64,000 bases of DNA from Flammulina velutipes. Taxonomy: Eukaryota > Basidiomycota > Agaricomycetes > Agaricales > Physalacriaceae. The stretch lies in contig CM022368.1 in NCBI GenBank assembly GCA_011800155.1, positions 3,472,001 to 3,536,000 on the forward strand, in the 5' to 3' direction. Position numbers and translations under genes: made by a program. This document shows positions 10,924-22,737 of the stretch, in pieces (position 1 is the stretch's first letter; the number at the start of each line of letters is the position of its first letter). The notes under the pieces were generated by a model. That model was not told the DNA's origin and ran no database searches. It saw nothing but the letters and a program-made list of their open reading frames with translations.

Positions 10924-13900
10924 TTATTGCAGAACTAGATCTGCCTTGACTGGAGGTAACTCCCAACCTTCCGGACCAAAATGAGGTATCACCATCAAGT
11001 TCCCCGCACTATTTTTCATCGGTTTTGAAAACGTGCAGAGTGAACCCTTACCCAACGACGCAAGCCAAGCGGAGTTGACGATGGTTACACCTGAATAGAC
11101 AATCAGACCTGCCAACATCAATTAGGGCCATTAAACTAACCTTTCAACCACACCCGCGTCGTGCGAACCACCTCATTAAAGACGATATATTCCGGAGGCG
11201 CAGATCCAGCGATGATCGACGACGGATGTATGAAGACATCTTCCGTAATACCGGAAGCCCTGTACGGTACGTCCTTGGAGGAAGAGTATTTCGTCCCAGA
11301 AGAGTCCTTGTCGATTAGGTCCTTTCTTACGGCAACCTGGTCGATGAACCCCGCAGCAATGAGTTGTCGTAAGACTTTGATCTGTTCATACATTCGTCAT
11401 TGAACGAACAAGGCAAGCTAGAAGATATAGATGTACCTGCAGTTCACTGGGTGGTCTCAGTTTGGGTTCAAACCCGCCTTTCGCAGTAGGAAAGTTTGTC
11501 TGTACAATGTTGCTCAGCTGAGCACGTAATTTGTGAATTTCTTCCATAGCCTGTCCAGTGAAGTTAATCCAGATGAGCGACACGTAATGATACTACGCAC
11601 CTTGGGACGAACAAAATGCTGCGCGCAGAATCTGAGCCCACCACCAGCATATTCATAGGCGCCAACAACCGATAGCACGCGAAACATGTCGCTAGTACCT
11701 TGACCGAGAGCAGAGTGGGTCGACTGTGACTTGAAGTAGGCTTTCCGCTTTATTTTGAGTGCTTCCTTGGCCTTGACCGCTTCACTCGTGAAGTGTTTCA
11801 ATTCTTCATTGTCGTCTTCGTCGTCCCCAACGTCCATCATTGAAAGCATCTCCTCGTGAATGAATGGATCTCCAACTGAAAGGGCTGAAACGATCGCAAT
11901 GGCGTAAGGCAGACAATTCTTCTGTTGTGCGGTGACAAGCATTCGGGCGAATCGTGGCGACAATGGAAAGAGCGACATTGCACGGCCAAGATCAGTCACT
12001 TGTCCCTGTTTGAGTGCGCCTAGATGGTTAAGAACAGTTTCGGCCTTCTGGAGTGTCGACCGTTCTGGAGATGTAGGGAAAGGAAAGTTGACAACGGCAT
12101 CGATGTGCATAGTCTTCATCTGGAGGACAACGCCCTCTATAGGCATTTGTAGAATTTCAGGTTGCGAGAAAGAGGGGAAATAGTGCTCGAAGAGGGCGGA
12201 GGAATAGAGGCGATAGCAGTGGCCAGGACCCGTACGACCTGCTCTTCCTGCTCGCTGTGCTGCGGAAGCTTTTGATATCCAGTCGACCCGGAACGACTGA
12301 ATGCCACTGCTAATGTCATATGAACGCTGTATAGAGGTGGCAGTAAGAAGTGCCACAATTGATTGAATCGAAGACTGACCTGTTTAGCGCGCCCACAATC
12401 GACAACATATCGAATTCCTGGAATGGTCAATGATGTCTCCGCGACGTTGGTGGCGACAACTACCAATCGACTTCCAGCCGGCGGCGCTTCGAACACCTTC
12501 ATCTGCTTGTCGCTCGACAGGAGCGAGTAAAGTGGAACGATATGTAGTGGGGCTAGGCAGAGAATGAGCAACAATTTTGACGTCAAGATTGCGAGACTAA
12601 CCGTCATTTTCATCGAAGTCTACTCCCAGCTCCGCCGCAAGTGCATCGTCGTCCTCGTCATCACTGTCCAAAGCCTCTGGGTCGTCGTCCTGCATATCAC
12701 CAGAGTCTACGTCTGCTGCCAAGTTCTCATCTTGAGAAGTGCCCAAATCGAGATCCTCGACTTCCACATCTGCATGGGCTGCACCGACGGTTCGGACATC
12801 CAAGGCTTCTTCAGCAAGAGTGGCTAACCGAGCCGCCAAAGCACCTTTCTGTTTGCGCCGATCTTCTAGAGCCCTCCTTCCCCATCTCGCCTCTAACTTC
12901 CGGCAGACGCCTTGGATTTCATTCTGTCCTGTGAGGAATATGAGGATTCCTCCTGGTGGTAACCGAGTATGTATTTTGGTGGTCTTTTTTATTGCTTCGG
13001 TGACATAGTCGGAGACCGTTCGACGGTTGAAGTGGACAGTGACAGGATGTTGTCGGGCGGCAACGTTGATGACGGGAGGAGGAGTCGGGAATAGCATGGT
13101 GTTTCCTGCAAAGTCGCTGACACGCAAAGTCGCAGACATGATAACTAAGCGAAGAGGCTGCAAAATATAAATTAGGGCATGGCAATACAAAGGTATGCAT
13201 ACCTTCACGCCATTCCTCCCTTCTTTCCATAATTGTTCCCTCAACTTCAATACGCGACTCAGAACCCCGATCAGAATGTCAGTGTTCATGCTCCGTTCGT
13301 GGGCCTCATCGATAATTATAACCGAATATTTGCTGAGGAGAAAATCGGTCGCCAGCTCTCGTAGTAGCACACCGTCCGTCATAAACTTGATCGACGTTGA
13401 GGGTGAGACGGTCGCGTCGTATCGTATCTGATACGAGACTTTGGAGGATGTCAAAGACAACTCATGGCCGACACGATGAGCCATGGACATGGCAGCTACT
13501 CGTCTAGGTTGCGTGATACCGATCATTCCAGGATTTTCTGTATCGACATTAAGGCATTGCGAAGAAGGTTATATCTCTGAACACTTACCGCTGTCAGCCG
13601 TCCCAAAGCCTACTTCGTACAAGAATTGAGGCACTTGCGTTGTCTTTCCACTTCCCGTCTCGCCACAAATGATGACCACAGAATTCAACAGGATGGATTC
13701 CATGATTGGCTGTTCTTCGGAAACAATTGGCAGTAACAGTCGCGCCTCTTCCACTTCTGGTGGCCGGTTTATGGAAACGTTCCTAATTTTTGCTAGCTTT
13801 TGAGCAATCGAGGCGTCCGGAAGCAAAATGTCCTCCCCAAGTGGACCCCGCATCTCGCCAGAGGGCTCTGTTTTCCGTTTTTTAGTTGGCGGAGGGTTTG

Positions 13901-15049
13901 GCAATGTAGAATCCAGGGATGGTGGTGGAGAAGTATCGGAGGTTAATTCCAGGCCTCTGGCAATATTCATCTGTTTCAAAGCCCAGTCTTTGAAGCCTGA
14001 ACTGCGAGTTTGCGGCGATGGGTCGTCCTCTTCCTCGTCGGAGTCACTATCTTCAGAGTCCTCGACGCCCGATTTTTGATCATCTCCAGAAGAGTCGTAG
14101 GCAGAATCAGAACTATCGAAAGACGTGTCTGAGTCTTCTGCCTGAAGTTTTTTCGCCGGACCCCAGCTGGGAAATGCAGTTTTCTGTTCATTGTTCAAAG
14201 AAGAGCAACGCAATGGGTCCAAATCACTGACCTTGCCCTTTTCTTTTTTGGGACGGAATTTTGGAACAGCGACGGTCCCGTCTGGATTCCGCTGGAGCGC
14301 ACTTCCAACGGCGGTTGAGGTCGATGCAATGGGTTGTGACTCTATTTGGATCACAGAAGGGGACTTGCTCCGAGACTTGTGGCGGAATGTAGCAGGGTCC
14401 GTGTCGAGTTCGTCGTCGTCATCTTCATCTTCTTCTTCGGCAAAGGAAACATCGTAGTTGTCGTTGCGCTTCCTCTTTCCTGTGCGACCTTCGAGTGCCT
14501 TACGGACTTCTTTGTCCTCTAGTTTGTCCAGCCGCTGGCGATGAGTCGTGACCTTGCCTGTGCCCAGAGTAGAAGAAGATTGGAGGTGAAGTGAATCGGG
14601 AATGTGCGCTTGTGTCTGGCTTGAACGACGTTAAACAGAGTATAGGCGTTTGCACATTTGACACGCACGAGAGTTTTTCGAGGATCTTGCCCCGCTCTTC
14701 CTTCTTCAATTTCTTGTCCTGAATAAAGTATTAGATGCATACGGGCACACTGGTTTACAAGGAGACGGACAATGTATTTTTCGAGGCGCTTCTTCTTTTT
14801 GGTATTCCATTTCGACTCGGACTCTAGGATAAGCTGGATCAAGTCAATGTCCGTCGATTATAGGCATTTAGGGTTGACCGTTACCTCTTTCTTTAGTTTT
14901 TCTCGTGCATCGAGTTCTTTTTCCTCCTCTGTCTTTGGAACATAGACGAGTGCATTGGGGTCGGCACCCTGCTCCCGTTTTACTTTTTTTGGTTTCCCTT
15001 TCTTCCGAGATCCTGCCGTGGATTGTCGAGCTTTCGCGTTATAACTCAT
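10924..15049 (-). CDS. ECM16: DEAH-box RNA helicase Ecm16/Dhr1 (DHX37)
   Basis: Nucleolar DEAH helicase of the small-subunit processome; in yeast Dhr1 displaces U3 snoRNA from pre-18S rRNA. N-terminus [20 protein letters not shown] and an acidic, lysine-rich linker are typical. Helicase motifs in order: [20 protein letters not shown] (I), [16 protein letters not shown] (Ia), [15 protein letters not shown] (II), MSATLR (III), [11 protein letters not shown] (IV), [20 protein letters not shown] (V), [20 protein letters not shown] (VI). HA2 and OB-fold regions follow, ending in PVKADLVLQ. Acidic stretches interrupt the RecA1/RecA2 linker (around 12.6-12.75 kb), as in other Dhr1 proteins. About 1,280 residues estimated, close to the yeast protein (1,267). 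It ends 540 bases upstream of the Argonaute start. Confidence 0.95.
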
Positions 15050-15621
15050 CGTAGCTGACGATCAAGCTGTAAAAGATGTAGATGTCCGCATTAGGAATTG
15101 CCGCTCTATGTCGGCCCGATTCACCAGGAGGGTTAAGAAGAGCCTAACTACCTTACAGCCTCAACAAGCTATCGTGTATCGAGGCAAGCCTTAAATACGG
15201 ATCGTAGCTCGAGTGAAAACGAAGGCACGGGTAATTTTGTGATATTAACAATCCGCCTCGTCGCGTTGATCAGAATAGACTGGATACAAGCTTAATGAAC
15301 AATCGGCGATGTATAAAACGGATGCAAATCTTGGAATGTCTGAGATGCTCGGAGGATAGGAAAGGTTACGCCATCTTCAGTATCAAAGCGCTTTCCCCTA
15401 AAGCTTACGCATGAGGCTTCACGTCTTTTTCTCAATGACATTGACTGCATAGTCCATCATACTGGGGGATGGGAGACGACGTACCGGGATACTGAACATC
15501 TAGAACAATTGAGACTGCATTATACGATGCAGCCTCAGCAGATACATCCAGCGTTGAAGCATTCCTCCTCTCCTTGATTTCTAAGGGTGTTCTCGCTAGT
15601 CCCTCCCAAAAAGGAACTTCG
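15050..15621. other. Intergenic, no gene seen
   Basis: Lies between the Ecm16 start and the relic gene. No extended reading frame, repeat or RNA gene stands out. It should contain the Ecm16 promoter on its left side. Confidence 0.6.
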
Positions 15622-16394
15622 TCAGTGGTCTGAGGCTAAAAGTCTACCAAAAAAAAAACGGCTATTTTCCTCCTTCGCTGCCCGTACGGCGTAGTCGAGG
15701 GCAGGTATGGTTTGAGAATCCAAGATCCTCTTCCCTTCCTTCCATTGCCAGTCATCGTCGTCGTCGTGGTTTTCTTCGAATTCGGCCTCCAGTTCGTTGG
15801 GGTACTCGCAAAAGGTGTATTCGAACAATTTCGAAAACCATCTCAGGAATGGACAGGCTACGAGAGGGGGAGCCGGTGGCTCGAACAACAGGTCAACGAT
15901 GGAGTTGAGGAAGGCAATCTCGGTGGGGAAGAGGAAGCCGCTGAGCGAAGGGTGAAGTGGTTTGGGAGCGGTGAGAGTCCTCGACGGATCGTCCAGATCG
16001 AAACAAAAAGTCGACGACGGATGAAGGAATATGCATGTTGCATCTTCGAATTTGGCACGATCAGGATGGAAGAGCATGACAGTGGCAGAATCGCATAGAT
16101 CGAGTCCATTGATTCAGGGAAAGGATGGCTATTGTATTTTTTGTATCCCCAACGCTGGGAGATGATATGGGCCGCGTGGCCTACTTCGTCGTCTGGGACA
16201 AGAACGTGTAGCGGAAGGTGCATTTCATAGGACACTGGAGCGCGATGAACCATGTACAACGCATCGGTACCGTGGACTACAAACTTCACTTCTGCATCGA
16301 GTAGTGGACTTAGACGTTTGAGTCTGGTGCGCTCGAGCAATGGACATGGTGGTAAAAGGAAAAGGCCGGTCGGAATTACTTCAAAGGTAACATA
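15622..16394 (-). pseudogene. Frameshifted, 5'-truncated relic of an unknown fungal gene
   Basis: Two open stretches on the minus strand belong to one protein but lie in different frames. The upstream stretch reads EVIPTGLFLLPPCPLLERTR, then LSPLLDAEVKFVVHGTDAL and HLPLHVLVPDDEVGHAAHII up to about 16,115. The downstream stretch begins LCDSATVMLFHPDRAKF and runs through SLSGFLFPTEIAFLNSIVDL to a stop at 15,622. They are offset by one base and no GT...AG intron bridges them. There is no ATG at the start; reading upstream meets TAA at 16,395-16,397. A ten-base homopolymer at the 3' end adds doubt. I recall similar hypothetical proteins from agaricomycetes but know no function. A sequencing error is the alternative for the shift, though it would not restore a start. 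Confidence 0.6.
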
Positions 16395-16859
16395 TTATCT
16401 GAAATTACGTAATAAATGGGCGGTTGTGATATAGAAATTCCTGATATACGACGCTTTGACTATCTATTGTATTACTATTAGCATACATCCGGAGATGAAT
16501 TTATCAAGGTAAAGAGAGATTATTGTACATTGAATGAGCGAAATATACGCTAATAAATCTACTTCCGTAGCACGATCATCAATTGCGATCGGATTTGGAT
16601 GTAGGCGGCTTTTCAGTTTGCTAGTTTTGAACTTAAAGGATGGGAGTTTACATTCCTTCCAGCCTTACAATTGAAATATGAGCTCTTGCCCTGCAGTCGA
16701 GAATGGCCCTACACAGAACATATTTAAGCCTTTCCCATTAGTCTAGAGGACGTACTCTTCTATCTAGGTAACAATACACAAGATTCTAGTCCGTATCAAT
16801 GTCTCTACAAGGAATCCATCACTTGGGATCTCTATCAATCATAATTCAATATCCATTCC
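16395..16859. other. Intergenic, no gene seen
   Basis: AT-rich spacer between the relic and the 3' end of the MFS transporter gene. No supported gene or repeat. Confidence 0.6.
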
Positions 16860-18827
16860 TTACTGACTCTCAGCGTACTTGGAACGCTTGCGCAAGACAT
16901 GACCCCATCGAATGAGACCCTGCAGTTTCTTTAGTCACTAGAGTACCTTACAAGTAGTTAGAGTACTCACATAGTACACAGGCATCATCAAAAACGAAAC
17001 GCCAGCAAGAAGTGCAGAACCTGGTCCCAGACCAAGGTTCTCGAAGAAAGCTCTCCCAAAGAGCGGGAATACACTGGCGATTGTGGACCGAAACAGATCG
17101 TTTCCTGCTAGGACTGAAGCGGCATAGGCGGGATAGGCCATCGTTATGTACATCAGGACGCTTTGGAATGTGAGAAAGATCCCGGGAAGGTATAAGGCGG
17201 CGCCGATGACCGGCACAATCCAATGTATACTCTCTTTGGCTGTGAAGCCAAAGATGAGCACAGACGTGGGTATGAATATGCTCGCAAAGAAGCCAAGCTC
17301 GAGTCGCATCTCGGGCGCAACTTCCGTCCCGTTCGCTTCTGCACGGGAATAACGAGGTTCTACGTGGTACATCTGGTAGAGGCAGTAGAAGACATACTAA
17401 TGGATAACTGTAAGATCATCAAGATGCCGCGTCAAGCCAGGATGCCCACCGTCAATAAGCCTGTTACTATGAAGCCTAGGAAAGGGAGTCCGCTAACTCC
17501 AAGGTTGAAGTGATATATGTCATTGAAGACAAGAGGGAATGCTTCGAACCAAAGGTAGAAGATAGCGTCTGTACGGCAATCAACTTCTGGAGAAAAATTG
17601 TAGGACCTTCGATGACTTACACACAAATCCAACATAGATGTTGACGAAGAGAAGCATAGGCTCCTTGGCCAGAACAAAAGGGCGGACGAGATTTTCGTTT
17701 AAAAATGCTGCAGCGGATAGAGATTCTGACGCCTTTTCCGTTGCTGTCCGTAGTTGTTGATTTCCCGTGAGTTTTCGTAGTCGCTGAGCGCGTCGAAGCA
17801 AGATGGTTGGACCGTATGTTTCTGGCAGGAGGAAGAATAGAAAAACGAGGGCAAATCCCGATATCCAAATCAGTTCATATTGAGGCCACCTCCATCCCTT
17901 TGCCTGTGCTGCAAATCCACCGATTACTGGGCCAGTGATTGGTCCTGCGACCGCACCAATCGCCCATACGGCAACGACATATGCGAGTTGATGCGGAGGA
18001 TAGATATCTCCCATAGATGCAGCACCTGTCGCTAACGCCGGACTTCCAAAAAAGCCAGTCAAGAATCGGAAGGCGAGGACGGTTTGAATGTTGGTGGCAG
18101 TGATGATGGGAATTTGGAAGACGACAAAGATGAACAGCGTTCCAATGTATACCGTATTGCGACCGAAGATTGGCATTTCTTGTAATGGTGCGAGAAGCAT
18201 GGGGCCCATGCCATAACCTAGGAAGGGACCTGATGAATACTGGGAGGACAAAGAAACACAGATAAACATACCCAGGATATACAGAGTCAGCCCCAAAGTA
18301 GCATGTGTTAATGAGATATCGAAGTCTGCCATCATCCCCGGTATGGACGCCGTGTAGATGGCGGAACCGACATAAACGCTGAAAGTAAGCAAACTGATGG
18401 TGAACGCCACAAAAGCGCGCTTTGCAGGGGACCAGTTCCTATGCAAAAGGTTATCAACAGGCTAAGAGGATTTAGAGAGAGCTCACCGAGGATTATCTGG
18501 ATCATCTTCACCATCCCAATCTATCATGAAGGGATCAGAAATCTTTTCCAGGTCGATAGGTTGTTCCACGATGGTCGACTCCCGCCTAGCTCGATCCTCT
18601 GGTATCGACTCTTGTCGCTCGATATCTCCTCCATTGGAAACGGCTTCACTGTCATAGTTCGAAATGATATCTGAATTTCTCTTGCTAGGTTGGAATGGCT
18701 TTGGGACCTCGAAGGAAGATGGTAGGGTAAAACCAGCTCGCTGGTCAACATATGGTAGAAGTTTGCCATTCGATATGCGGTTGACGATTTGGCCAAAGGT
18801 AGAATCTCGAATGAGGTCGGATACCAT
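16860..18827 (-). CDS. MFS multidrug transporter (DHA1 type)
   Basis: Twelve-helix proton antiporter of the DHA1 drug/polyamine group (Tpo1/Flu1-like) expected in the plasma membrane. A long hydrophilic N-terminus (about 110 residues, with ERQESIPEDRARRES) ends in MIDWDGEDDPDNPRNWSPAK, the classic entry to helix 1. Then: AFVAFTISLLTFSVYVGSAI, TLGLTLYILGM, GYGMGPMLLAPLQEMPIFGR (the motif A/B area), FRFLTGFFGSPALATGAASM, and PITGPVIGGFAAQAKGWRW, the antiporter motif C region. The central loop PETYGPTILLRRAQRLRKLT is conserved in this group. The last exon encodes GLIRWGHVLRKRSKYAESQ before TAA. The start is the only ATG in frame at the N-terminus. Substrate unknown; efflux of toxic organics is the usual role. 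Confidence 0.9.
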
Positions 18828-19308
18828 AGTACTGGCAGAGGAAGTCAGGTCGCCGGGCGAAGTCTATTTATCACACAGAGAGAGCCTTATAAATACTCAT
18901 GGGCGCCATGGTTTGCGAGCAAAAACAATGGCATCACTCATGCCAGTCAGCGGGATGAATGCCGGGGAGATTGACCGGCTTGAGGTGAAGTGTATGTGCA
19001 TGTCCTACATGTATGACTCAGACATTGACAACGCGTTTTGTCGCAAAGACGAAGTGAGATGCTGCTTACCGGAGTAAAGGTGTTTGAGTTGAACTGATCC
19101 CGGTGTGGTCGGTCTAAATGAGAAGCTGACGGGATACCGACACTACATTGGTTTCAGTTCTCCACGGTGGCGTTCCTGCCCAACTATACAGTAATCCCGA
19201 TAGAAAGGTGACGAATCCTTCAAGCCGCTAAGTATACAGGAGGTGATCAATCAGCCATATGAATAGGAGCAGCAAGGTTACAAGAGATACTTTTACACCA
19301 TCAATAAG
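18828..19308. other. Intergenic between MFS transporter start and SYF1 stop
   Basis: About 480 bases. Holds the transporter promoter. No gene or repeat seen. Confidence 0.55.
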
Positions 19309-22300
19309 TTACATGTCCTCTTCATCAATCTGAATCTCATCAGCATTCACGACCGGTGCAGTTTCTTCTCCTTGTGTAGGGGCACTCTCGTCGTCCAATC
19401 GGGGAAGTGCAGTCTGCGTCGCGGCCACAAACGCTGGACCCTTGGCCCCACTGGCCTGCTTATCAGCCATAGCCATAGCGTCCTGTCCATTAATAGCGAC
19501 CTCGTCGGGATTCCTCGTACCCTGGGTAGTAGAGATCGTCTGCGCGGCCAAATAACTAGCTTCCGTGTTGAACTGAGCTTGGACACTACGTTTGATGCGT
19601 AGCATCTCTCTGAAAGTATCCTCCGAGCCTGTGTCGATTTCAAAGCTATTCCACTCGGTCCAGAATTGTGGGTTTACACGTGGGTCACAGAACTGAGAAG
19701 CGTGGGCATATATTGCGCGCGCTCTGTCGATCTCGCCAAGTTTTCGCTCAAGTGCGGCAAAGCGAAGACACATTTCTGCAGTCTGACGATCGGGGAGAAC
19801 TAAGGAAACATGGATTAATCGTTTGACCCAAATGAATGGCAAAAGTAACTCACTTTCCAAGGCGCGTTCATATATGGGACGGGTGGCTGGTAGACCATAA
19901 TTCTCCGTAGCTTTCGCGATGTAGACGGTGAACATCTAGATGTATGTGATGGGTATATATGTACGAGAGATCACCATGGATACGGACCTCGAATTTATCA
20001 TCGTCCTGGACAACTTGGGTCGCTCGGTCATAGATGCTCATAGCACGTTTGGCGAGACCATAGTCTTCCTCCATCTTGGCATACATGAAGAAGAGCGATT
20101 TGCATGACTTGGCCGGACACTTCTCCAAAGCCTGTTCAAACAAGTCACGAGCCCGTTCAAGTTTGGATCCACCCTATGCAGAGTGTTTAATGAATTACTG
20201 AGATGAATGACGCAGTGACCTACGAAACGCTTAATGAACTTGGCAAGATATATGTTCCATATCTCAAACGATATGGGGAATGTGAACAATTCCACACCCC
20301 GCTCGTAGACCTAGAGAGAATGAGCAAGGAAGACACTATAGACATTATGAATTTATCATACCTTGAAACTCTCTTCGAAGTAGTCGTTCTCCTCCAGAAA
20401 CGCAGCATAGTTGACAATGACCTGAGCGTTTGCTATCCTGAGCTCGAGAATCTTGTCATAGACAGCCTTAGCAGTTTCAACGGAACCTATCGACTCCTCT
20501 AAATCAACATAGAAAGACCACAGCTTTAATGACTTGAACAGTCGGGTCTGAGCTGATAGTGTCTATGGATTGTCTTAGCTTCTGCAAAAGAGAGAGAGAG
20601 GGAAGACGTTACATGATCGTGGTAGTTGATGCGTGGATTTTTCGGTATAGCCGCAGCGCGCTGCATGACCCGGATAGACTCATCGTAGTTCCTATAAAAA
20701 AAGTGAGCCTCGACAATACCTGAATCGGGGCGGAAACATACTCATGGCGAATCTCTAATTCGGCCCATTCACACCATATCTCGGCCAAGTCATCCACGGC
20801 CTTGAAGTTGACTTTCGTCGCTTTTTCGAGAATTTTCCGTGCACTATCAAGATCCGGTTCAGCTGTGCCGCTTGCACCACCTTCCTCGTAGTACTTGGCG
20901 AAGTTGATATAAAGTCGATGAAGATTGGCCGTAGCCTTCCGAGGATTGATAGTTTCCAATGCTTTCGTGTAGGTTTCTGCAACCTAAATATATATATGAG
21001 GGATTAGTTCATAGTGCATGTCGGATTCGTACCTTCTCGTCGTCCTCTCCCCAAAGTGCGACTCGCTTCTCCCATTCTTGCACGTCATTAACATTACGGC
21101 GAATGAGGACCTCGTTAACCAGGAAAGGACGGCGATCCATCAAATCCTCGAATTCCTTCATTCTAGTGTCCAGCTCTGCCTCTGTTTCGGCAGCCTCTGC
21201 TTCATCCTGCTCGTCGTCCAAGCTTTCCATCATAGCGCTTATTAAAGACTCGCAAAATTCGGCATATGCGTCGAAAATCTGAGTGAAGTCGCGGATTGTC
21301 AGCACCGATGTGATGCCCTGCTCGAATGTATCTTTAGCGCGGTCGAACTCTCCCCTCTTGATCCAGTAAGTTGCAAGCCCCGTCCACAATCGGCCGGCCT
21401 GATCCTTGTACACAGCCAAACCATCATTATGTATGATGCGCTCGATGTTAATCTTGCGTGAGCTCCTGAAATCCTCATCCTCGTCAGCAGTGGTTTGCTC
21501 GGACGAATCTCCTTGCATCTGATTGTTCGCCTCGTCCGTTTCCTCCACATCATACCCTACATCGTCTGAGAACTTTTCGACCACATCGATAAAGTCACCA
21601 AGGAGCTGGTAGGGGCTTTTCCCGTCCGGACTTGTGTATTCGCCCTTCGAGGCTTTGCGTGCCAACGACAAAAGGAGCTTGGCCGCTTCCAACGCTCGAG
21701 GTGGTCCAACAAGTGGGGCAAGAAGGAGGGTAGTGAAGTGTTCGGTTACGCTTGGGTCGACAGTAAGATAACGGCGATAAACCGCGACCATGGTTGCACC
21801 GCCTCGCGTTTCTGACCAGAGGAGGTAGCGGACCCAGACTCGGGAGTGGAGGGAAGGCGGAAGGGTTCGCAGCGCACGGTCAAATGTGTGTCGTGCATGG
21901 CTGTAGGATATCATGGGAGGGCAGAGATGGTGGAAGAAGATTGAGAGATACATGAGCCATAGTCGTGGTAGCTGGTGGACAATGAGCACTGAAATCGTTC
22001 GAGTTGGACAATACGCACTGTCGGCAGATACATCAGGGCTCGTTCAAACGTTGCCACTAGAGATTTCCATTCCTCCCAGCCCACGATACCATCCAGGCCG
22101 CCTTCCCATTCCTCCAAGTCCTCTTTTTCATCCTCCAACGCGTCCTTCATCTCCGGCAGCTTTTTCTTTCCTCCGGCGCGCTTCTTGACGATCTGCTTGC
22201 CAAGCACGAACGACATGCGCATAGTCAGGTATGACTTCCATAATTTGAACGAGGTGGGGAACTGAGCCAAAGCAGATTCGTAGAGGTAAGTGAGACGCTG

Positions 22301-22594
22301 GAGTGACATGCGCTGTAGCGGGGTGGATAATGGGCCTAGCAGAGAGAAGACTTCTTCTGGGAGGTCTGGCGGCCGTTCTGTTTTGATTTGAGACGTGTAT
22401 GCCTCTCTAGAACTGTGAATAGCTGACCACCATACGCGAAAAGACTGAGGATTCCGAAGCAGGTCTTCCTCACGATGTACGTCCTTGACCGTTATCAGAT
22501 CCGGGTGCGTCTTTGGAGACGGGACTGGTAGCGTCAACGGAAAGAGCGAAGACAGGCTCTCCAGCGAGGGTTTTTTCTCTGCAACCGAAGGCAT
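19309..22594 (-). CDS. SYF1: Pre-mRNA splicing factor SYF1 (XAB2)
   Basis: HAT/TPR-repeat scaffold of the NineTeen complex, needed for spliceosome activation in the nucleus. N-terminus MPSVAEKKPSLESL leads to EEDLLRNPQSFRVWWSAI, and LTYLYESALAQFPTSFKLWK is a clear HAT repeat. Further repeats: RHTFDRALRTLPPSLHSRVW, LATYWIKRGEFDRAKDTFEQ followed by IFDAYAEF, ATANLHRLYINFAKYYEEGG, KRAMSIYDRATQVV, and RAIYAHASQF near the end. The acidic tail finishes ADEIQIDEEDM. Roughly 1,000 residues expected, in line with XAB2 family members. Exons are joined by short introns; HAT periodicity is kept across them. Confidence 0.92.
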
Positions 22595-22737
22595 GGTGGT
22601 GGTTGGACCAAAATCAAAGTCAAATTTCCCACGGGCATAGAATCGCTCTCAGTCTTAGTTACTCTATCAAACGCCGAAGTATATACAACATCGAAATATG
22701 GAAATTGCAAGTGCCACGCTGCTATGAATATGGAGCT

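Noticed and set aside
11470..11484. GGGTTCAAACCC, resembling a tRNA B box
   Set aside because: It sits within the coding exon of the Ecm16 helicase, and no acceptor stem or A box could be found around it.
14191..14457. Plus-strand frame ending in a poly-Ser run
   Set aside because: Antisense of the acidic Glu/Asp-rich linker of the Ecm16 helicase.
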